This document shows, piece after piece, positions 57,839 to 64,000 of a stretch of 64,000 bases of DNA. A model generated the notes under the pieces. It saw only the letters and a list, made by a program, of their open reading frames with translations. It was not told the origin of the DNA and did no database searches. A program made the translations under genes and the position numbers. The stretch's first letter is position 1. Every line of letters starts with the position of its first letter. The stretch is from the NCBI GenBank assembly GCA_019188255.1, contig JAETXT010000006.1, forward strand, positions 1,302,001 through 1,366,000, in the 5' to 3' direction. Source of the DNA: Verticillium longisporum. Its lineage: Eukaryota > Ascomycota > Sordariomycetes > Glomerellales > Plectosphaerellaceae.

Positions 57839-58607
57839 TCAAAGAAGGGTAGAGCTTCTTGCAGTTTCTGCTGAACGACGCATGAGGACCTCCGCAGGGA
57901 ACACACTTGAGGGTAGTCTCAGTGCAAACACTGTGGTGGTGACCCTCCTTGGCGCATTGCCCGCACATCTGGGGCAGGTCGCACTGGTGAGCTTTGTGGC
58001 CGCGGCCAACCTGCTGACAGTTGTAGCACTGGTCGAGGCGAGGACGAGATTCGAAGACCTTGGTCCTCCCGGATTGTCCTCCCGCATAAACGTAACCCTC
58101 CGCGAGTAGCCTTTCCGCGTCCGCCTTCTTCGTGAGGTGATAACCATTGAGCCGTACGCCTTCGGAACATCCCTGTTGCTAAGCCAGCCTACCTTCGCAA
58201 CTTGAACGTCATTTTCTTTGCCAATCACCTCGGCGGCTCCACTACGAATGGCATTCGCCTCTTCCCCGACCACCCTGCGGGACACAGAGTCGTCTTTGAC
58301 GGGGGAGGGTTCGGCTCTCTGCTTTCCGGCTCCCCGCGGCAGCTTGGCTCCCACGAGCCGTTTCACCATGGTGTGCTCCTCCTCGTTTCTGCAGGCAATT
58401 CTGATTCGAGGCTTCTTCGGGTCTTTGGTCACAGCCAGGCAACGCCAATCGGATTGGCTCTGGTCCACCCTGACCTCGCCTTCCGTGAGGGTACGAACAG
58501 CGCCCGGTGTCAGTTGTTCGTCTTGTTCGTCCTCGATCCTTGACGTGTCGATCGTGCAGAAGACCACGTCTGTTGGACCCGGTGGTGCCGTGGGGCCCGG
58601 CCTTCTA
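57831..58607 (-). CDS. LINE ORF1 (gag-like), 5'-truncated
   Basis: Reads from the truncation point through [66 protein letters not shown] to a change of frame near 58060, where one extra A restores [17 protein letters not shown]. Three zinc-knuckle-like motifs follow ([45 protein letters not shown]), the RNA-binding end of gag-like proteins. The stop TAG at 57833-57831 overlaps the ORF2 start in ATGAGTAG, so ORF2 is probably translated by reinitiation. Confidence 0.88.
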
Positions 58608-59789
58608 TTTCCTATAGTCCGCTATCCTCCCTCATCCCACAGGACAAGTTACATACAAAGTCACCCTAAGTATATCGGGGTCCCATAGTCAGAGAGCGAC
58701 CAACTCTCTAACCGGCTTCCGGTCCGCCAGCTCGCCACCGCCCAGACCCTGGCCAAGTAAATAGAAGGTTTGCACCTTAAGCAGACCGCAAGGGCGTTTC
58801 CCTCTTTAAGTCCACCGACATGCGCGTCCGTCCTCTCCGGCCGAATATACCCCTTCCTAAAGCCTGTCACGTCAATCCCGTAGCGGAGATACCACACCTA
58901 AGTCCGGAATACGCGGCGCCATCTCGGCGCGAGCAGTACCACCTAGGAGTCCTCCCGTTACGGCACCTCGAGTGCGAATCGAGTAAAAGGCGACACCGTA
59001 CCGTAGATCCCTCGGTCGTCCTAGGGGCAAATTCTTCGACGCCTTCCTTCCTATAGCAGCTCGAGACCATTCGTAACCCTTACAGATCGAGTATATCCGC
59101 CACGGCCCACCAGTTATCCAGGGTGGCAAGCCCTGGCCTGGCTTCCCGTTGCTTGTCCTCGTCTCCGAGCGCGTTGCTAGCTCGAGAGCTAGTTTTTGAC
59201 AAGCCGACCATGTCTTGCCCCAGACTGTCCTAAGGCCGCCCAGCCGGCGCGGTCTCTTCTTGTCTGTGACTAACCTGCCCTTATCCACCATATGTTCCTG
59301 CCGAAGCGGTGCGCTGTCGCCGTCTAGTAGCCTCGCAGGCTCCGACTGCGTCCCGGCCAGCCAGCCGTAGCCACTCTGGCCTTAACGACTCTGTTCCCCG
59401 AGATCTTAACAGCTTCCATTACTCCAGCTCTTCCACTTAGGTATTCGTTCGGGTCCTCGCGGCTACTCAGCGCTCTTCGCCGTCTCAGAGCCCGGAAGGG
59501 CCGAGGGTGTCCTGTCGTCGCCCTGAGAATCAGAGTTTCGTCGGATGGTTTTCGTACCTAGTATCCCTCTTCGTAGGACAGGAGCTATCGTCTCGAGCTC
59601 GGATTGTCGTCGATTCGTCGTCGTCGTTTCGATTTGGCTGGCGGTTGTTGCGTTGGGGCGCGTGTGAAAAAGCTTTGTGCGACGCCAAAACCCCTCACTT
59701 CCAGACCATCGCAACACAACAGCCCGCAGGCAAACTCGTGGCGATCGCGCCCTGCTGCACTTTCGTGCGATTGCGTCTCTGCATTGGCT
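58608..59789. other. Unclassified sequence upstream of LINE E
   Basis: Open frames on the minus strand (58872-59291, 139 codons) lack family resemblance. The sequence is rich in tcgag/tata words (ctcgagaccattcgtaac, cgagtatatccg) in a style common to noncoding parts of fungal transposons, but I could find no terminal repeats. It may be a separate element interrupted by the LINE. Confidence 0.3.
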
Positions 59790-59815
59790 CTATTCAATTC
59801 AAAAGAATTGAATAG
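59790..59815. repeat. Perfect inverted repeat, 11-bp stem, 4-base loop
   Basis: CTATTCAATTC AAAA GAATTGAATAG. A perfect AT-rich hairpin in otherwise GC-rich sequence. Confidence 0.95.
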
Positions 59816-60313
59816 GTTCCCAGGCGACACCACGTGGAGGTTGCAGAGTCCGACTTCGTCCCCCACAGGCCGGACACTGGAACGAAAAAGTGGATGTCAT
59901 GGTCCTACGCTCCCGAGCCAGTGTTAGCGACTCCGCGAGCACGGTACCCCACACGGCCAAAGGGCCTTCTCCCCGATCCAATCGCGCTTCCGAGCCACCG
60001 TCACGCCCCGCACACGGACCTGAACGCGGCCCCGGCGCTTCCGACCCTTCAGTGGCTCGGAAGGTCCGTCCACGAGCCATCCCGGGATAGGAGCCGCCTC
60101 CTCTGGCCAGCTGACGCCACCGAATTTCAGCAGCTTGTGATTCGGACAACGAAAGAAATGATATACGATGGCTCGACGGCAGTGTCTTACCTGGTTAGCG
60201 GCGCAAAGAAAGACAGGCAGTCTATAATATGACAAGGCTCACATGTGACTGCGTTAGTAAAGACCTGGGCCGATTAGCGCTTCAGGTGCTGTTGCTGCTG
60301 TGCGTGTTTTTGG
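59816..60313. other. No supportable gene
   Basis: Open frames on both strands at 59834-60235 reflect composition and overlap each other. None shows a family motif. Confidence 0.3.
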
Positions 60314-60410
60314 GAGCTGAACCGGCAGATCGACGAGCAGCTCAACAAACTGGACGGGGAGAGCGAGGAAGAGGAAGCGATGATATTGTCCTATACAGTA
60401 GGTGAGGGGC
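60314..60410 (+). pseudogene. Coding-like fragment cut by a LINE tail
   Basis: The plus strand reads ELNRQIDEQLNKLDGESEEEEAMILSYTVG, an acidic helical segment, up to the CA repeat of LINE tail F, where it ends abruptly. Preceding sequence has no matching frame, so only a fragment of a gene remains. Confidence 0.3.
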
Positions 60411-60462
60411 ATACACACACACACAAGTTTATTACGCCTGGTGGCCTAGAGCCAGTAGCAGG
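60411..60462 (-). mobile_element. LINE tail F, solo 3' end
   Basis: About 50 bp: the CA/GT tail (acacacacacacac) followed by aagtttattacgcctggtggcctagagcca, identical to the 3' end of copy E, then divergence. It is an extreme 5' truncation of the family. Confidence 0.85.
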
Positions 60463-61009
60463 CTATTTGTGTTGTTTGTGAAAGTTCCTCTGCGTTGGTC
60501 CGCTGTGGGTCCCGCCGCTGCTGCTGCAGCGCCTAATCTCATGGGATCTATGTGCTGAGGTACATGAGTCATTGTACTGCGGGACGGGAATTTGTCCATA
60601 CAGACCCATTTAGGTTGTTGAAAGGTGGTTTTTGAGTTTTACAACGGCAACCCCTGTAGGCCGTCAAAGTCGTACATGAACCCTTAGGCATAAACTTCAA
60701 ATGTTGGCTTCTGGCGCAGTTGCGTGGGTGTTTGCCGTGTCATATGAATGCCTATTCCAATTGGCCTGTCACAATACTTGAGTTTTAGCAGATGATAGGA
60801 TTTTGTGACAGCGAGATAGGTAAGGTACCGCAGGCTTCCAGAATACCACAGTTTCTTGGCGACCACAATTCTTGCGCTCCCGTGAGACATAAACGTGGCC
60901 AATGCTCCTCTGCCTGACCTACTTCAATGGCGATGTTTCCTGCGGCATTGCTCTCTACTCACTGTGTTCAAGCATCTTAGTCAATCCATCGAGGGCGACG
61001 AGATTCAAT

Positions 61010-62012
61010 ATGGGGTCTGGAGACTTTGGAGCACCGGTATACTCTCTAGAGATCCCAAGTATATACTTCGGCATCACCATAGGGTTTTGTATTTTGACGG
61101 CCATCAAAGCCGCACAGCAAACGTTTGCCATTCACAAGAGGACGAGGTCAGTCTTTAACCTCTACACTTGGATGTAAGAGTTCTTTCTCCCTTCTCTAGT
61201 CAGGGTTGACGATAATTTCACAAGGATATGGATCCTACTCGTGACCAATATCCTTCAAGCCATCATCAATTGGATGTATATCCAGGGTGACCTCAAAGGA
61301 AGGTGCGCAGATCATCCATGGGCGCGGCCTTCATCAGATTGCATTACTAACAGATGCACACGAGCAGTTTTGGCTTTTTTTTTGGCAGCGTCATCCTCTG
61401 GACCCTCCAGACACAGCTAGCCTTGCAGATTATTGCGAACCGGCTGGGCTTAATCATGGCTGACAAGAGGAGAGTCAAGTACTTGAAATTGTCTCTCCTC
61501 GTTGCTGTAGGCTTTGTTAACATTGCAGTTGCCTGCATATGGATACCTGCCCGCCTTACTCAATCCGAACAAATGCTGCACATCAACGAGATCTGGGACC
61601 GCGTCGAGAAGGTGATCTATCTCTTGATGGACCTCGCTCTAAATGCAGCCTTTCTCCATAAGGTCCGACGCGAACTGATAGCCGAAGGCCTGACGAAATA
61701 TAAGCGGCTCTTCAACTTCAATGCCAGTGTGGTTGTTATCTCTCTATCCATGGACGTATGTACCGTCATAAATCTCCCCGTATTACGGTATGCAAGGCTA
61801 ACTTCCGATTGAAGATCCTCATCATCGTCATGATGTCGTTTCCGAACCCTTTCCTCTACGCCCAATTCCATCCAGTTGCCTATAGTGTCAAGCTTATCAT
61901 CGAAATCACCATGGCCAATCTAATTACGAAGATTGTCCGGGAGCAGAACGAGCTCAATAGTTACCACACTACCAACAATACCAACAGCACCAGGGCCGCT
62001 GATACTTTCTAA
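61010..62012 (+). CDS. Polytopic membrane protein, four exons
   Basis: ATG 61010 (MGSGDFGAPVYSLEIPSIYF). Exons 61010-61173, 61225-61302, 61368-61755 and 61815-62012 join in one frame to 275 residues; introns start GTAAGA, GTGCGC and GTATGT, and the third has a clear ggctaac branch. The second intron may end at 61364 or 61367, changing one residue. Six or seven hydrophobic helices: FGITIGFCILTAIKA, IWILLVTNILQAIINW, GFFFGSVILWTLQTQLALQ, LLVAVGFVNIAVACIW, VIYLLMDLALNAAFL, SVVVISLSMDILIIVMM and VAYSVKLIIEITM. Basic loops (IHKRTR, MADKRRVKYLK) and a short Asn/Thr-rich tail (SYHTTNNTNSTRA) follow. The layout is that of the small seven-helix integral membrane proteins frequent in filamentous ascomycetes, receptor-like in topology, but no ligand or family can be named. 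Confidence 0.7.
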
Positions 62013-62459
62013 GACCTTACCATCCGATCATCGCCTATCTTTGTTCGTGGTATTGTGTGCCCTGGGGTGAGAGCTTTCTTCAGTAGAGAGTGCCGCATTA
62101 TGCGGACATCTCCACGACTCACGTACCGTCTGATGAAACCCAGATACTGAGATGGTGGAAATTCCGGTGTGAGAAAGACGTACCGGTAGGGGTAAGGACT
62201 TGTGACCAGGCAGCTCATGAGCCGCTTCTCGGTCAATGCAGTATCAATCCCCATGGCGGTTGGCATACAAACTAGTATCGATAGCTTGACAAAATGCCAC
62301 TTGAGCTTCGTTCCTTAAGGCTCTTAGAGGACGGACGAGGGGGTATATTTATGGCAATTGATAGGGGCGCATCCGCCTGAGGGACGCGCCAGGTTTACGG
62401 CCTCTGATTCGTCAGCCACTTTTTGTTAGTGCAGGCAGAATTCTGCCGACTACGGCAGG
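62013..62459. other. Intergenic, convergent 3' ends
   Basis: Lies between the stops of two convergent genes. A short inverted repeat around 62434-62453 (cagaattctgccgactacggcagg) is visible; no gene. Confidence 0.35.
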
Positions 62460-63551
62460 CTATAGGGGCGACTGTTGCAAAACCCCGAAATCACTCCAAA
62501 AGTGCCAAATCGGGTTAGCAGCATCGTGGCTTGGTCCTGCAGTACATCGCTCTTTGTACCTCCGCTTGATTTTCCTGAATTTTGGGCATAGCACCGAATA
62601 TGTTGTGATAGCCGCGAGTCCGCTGCGAACCAGCAGATTACATTTCAACCTCTTCAAAGAAAGGTGCAGCATCATGTGGAAGTCGGATTTGAAACCGCAC
62701 TGCCCAGTTTCCCTTGTTTTCCTAGTCCTCCTCCCCATCCTCCTCCTCTTCGTCCGGTTGATTGAGCTGCTGAACAAGGAGTCAGTACACGAACTTGCAT
62801 CTGACGACCTGACCATGCTCACAATCCAGAGCCGAGCAGCGTCAGCGATTGTCTCCAGCGCTATAAGCTTGCTTTCCTCGAAGCTCCTCGAAGCTACTTC
62901 GCCAAACGAAGCCAAGGCAGGAGCTGGTCGTGGAGTACCAGGAGAGACGGCACCACTGCCGCAAGCTCGTAATTGTTGTGCTGCTCGCTGCGCAGCAGCA
63001 CGCCAGGCCTCGTCCGGTTCGTCGTGCGCGCCGCTGAGCTGCCGGTTCAGGTCCCAAAAGGCACGCACGGCAGCAAGAGCCACATCAGGGACCTAGATAC
63101 GCAGCTTGGTTAGTGGCCTGCTACCTGATAGAACGCAGAAATGTCTTACCGGCCTGCATGTGTGGCCGTTCTTTGCGCAGTCCCAGCACGCAGCACCCGT
63201 ATCTGCGCCGTGGATGTCAGCGTACGAGGTGTATAGCCTCGGAAATTCAAACGTACTGTTTTGAGAGGCGCATTCATGGCCAGGAGCCTTGTTGGCGCGG
63301 GCGACGCACTGCCGGCATGGAAAGTCACGGACTGAGCCGCGGGGAGGAACCTTCTTCATCTGTTTCTTCTTGTACTCGGATGGGCAAGTCAGCATCCGTG
63401 GCTTCGCAAGAGGTCTTGCTGATCGTATGGTAATCCTGGCAGCGGGTTGACGGACGCTGGGTTGAATCAACCTTCTCCTCCTCTGCACCTCAGCGTTCCG
63501 GCCGAGAGAGCCGCCAGTCTCGCTAACGATATCGGGATTGACCGTGGGCAT
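62460..63551 (-). CDS. Cysteine-motif protein, DUF3716-like, three exons
   Basis: ATG 63551 (MPTVNPDIVSETGGSLGRN). Introns at 63256-63203 (GTACGT...GCGCAG) and 63149-63093 (GTAAGA, cactaacc, ATCTAG) join three exons in one frame, 326 residues. After a basic N-terminal region (RRRRLIQPSVRQPAARI, SEYKKKQMKKVPPRG) comes a paired-cysteine module, FPCRQCVARANKAPGHEC ... CWDCAKNGHTCRPVP, with the C-x2-C / C-x2-C-x5-C pattern of fungal DUF3716-type domains, likely metal-binding. The helix that follows (VALAAVRAFWDLNRQL, EAWRAAAQRAAQQLRAC) also fits that family. A second basic cluster (NRTKRRRMGRRTRK) suggests nuclear location. The last 80 residues look less protein-like, so the true end may be earlier or in another exon. 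It is convergent with the membrane protein gene. Confidence 0.65.
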
Positions 63552-64000
63552 GACGCCGTTGTTGACTATGAGCTTTCCCACGGACGTGACGGTATGAGAG
63601 GGAAGGTGGAATGACGTTTGGAAGGGATCTAGGGTTCTGTAAGTACTGGTCCTACCCCTTGTTTGGTCGGCTTCCACCAATGATCAACGTGACGCTAAGC
63701 TTTTCCGGGCAAGTCACCGCTGCGGGCCAGTCGCAATACCGCTGCGGATTAGTGCGGATGCCCATCGTGCACCGCCCCCTTTTTCTGTTTTCAGAATTCA
63801 GAATTTCACCCACCCCCATTACGACTTCTCCCGCTCCAAAATTGCACGTCCTCCTAGCTCAATCGATAAACATCGTGACTATGTCACTCATCTTTACCTC
63901 AACGGTGTTTCGCGACGCAGGATTCAGTATAAACTTAGGAAGCATCATCATGTCACCGTCAATCTTAGCACAATCTCTCGCCGAATCGCAAGCTGGGATC
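63552..64000. other. Upstream region of the DUF3716-like gene
   Basis: Open minus-strand sequence continues to about 63680 without an ATG. The rest shows no gene on either strand. Confidence 0.35.

Larger units (their letters stand above)
53753..58607 (-). mobile_element. Tad-like LINE copy E, nearly full length
   Basis: The best preserved member of the family: the 3' part of ORF1 (57831-58607), complete ORF2 except for one frame gap, about 330 bp of 3' UTR, the conserved end (ttattacgcctgg on the plus strand) and a GT tail of about ten units (53753-53772). Domain order of endonuclease, reverse transcriptase, RNase H-like and a CCHC-type C terminus matches Tad/I-type elements of filamentous ascomycetes. 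The 5' end is cut inside ORF1 at about 58607. At least five other fragments of the same family lie in the window. I could not recognise a target-site duplication. Confidence 0.95.

Noticed and set aside
1..64000. CRISPR arrays, bacterial operons, rRNA or tRNA genes
   Set aside because: The sequence is fungal nuclear DNA; no spaced direct repeats, rRNA stretches or convincing tRNA cloverleaf were seen by eye. A tRNA scan was not possible here.

Overview
The window is nuclear DNA of a filamentous ascomycete (Pezizomycotina). The signs are short spliceosomal introns (mostly 44-75 nt) with GT donors and a CTAAC-like branch site just before AG, and families confined to or typical of such fungi: a FunK1-type protein kinase, a PigL_N domain protein, a BCS1-like AAA ATPase, a DUF3435 protein with C2H2 fingers, and a Tad-like LINE with its own RNase H-like domain. 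I cannot name the species. The region reads as gene-poor accessory sequence: spliced orphan genes scattered between long stretches with no convincing gene, plus transposon copies.

Layout. 0-6 kb: an APH-family kinase (partial, window edge), a FunK1 kinase and a PigL_N protein, all on the minus strand. 6-14 kb: LINE fragments, including two copies meeting tail to tail near 11.7 kb. 15-28 kb: unrecognised spliced genes, two of which (20.7-21.8 kb and 21.8-22.9 kb) are convergent and overlap at their stop codons, and two adjacent 13-bp minisatellites ending at a start codon near 24.3 kb. 28-33.6 kb: little that can be supported. 33.7-35.2 kb: BCS1-like ATPase behind a clear TATA box. 36-40 kb: two more orphan genes. 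40.2-42 kb: a Copia integrase relic with a 5'-truncated LINE beside it. 42.2-45.1 kb: the DUF3435/C2H2 gene. 45.9-46.2 kb: a third 13-bp minisatellite. 46.4-53.1 kb: a two-exon orphan gene and a GC-rich block with a Ser/Thr-rich probable secreted protein and two other candidates. 53.75-58.6 kb: the best preserved LINE. 60.4 kb: a lone LINE tail. 61-63.6 kb: a polytopic membrane protein and a cysteine-motif (DUF3716-like) protein.

A theme runs through the window: many otherwise convincing genes are interrupted by a single missing base inside a short homopolymer, while others (16.99-18.98, 27.4, 36.0, 46.4, 61.0 and 62.5 kb) read cleanly once introns are removed. The repeated pattern fits residual long-read or 454-type indel error better than natural decay, so most broken genes are annotated as probable genes rather than pseudogenes. 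The DUF3435 gene is the exception, since it also carries two in-frame stop codons.

No operon-like pathway is visible. Most products are regulatory, membrane or unknown, and the only interacting set is the LINE family (ORF1 and ORF2).
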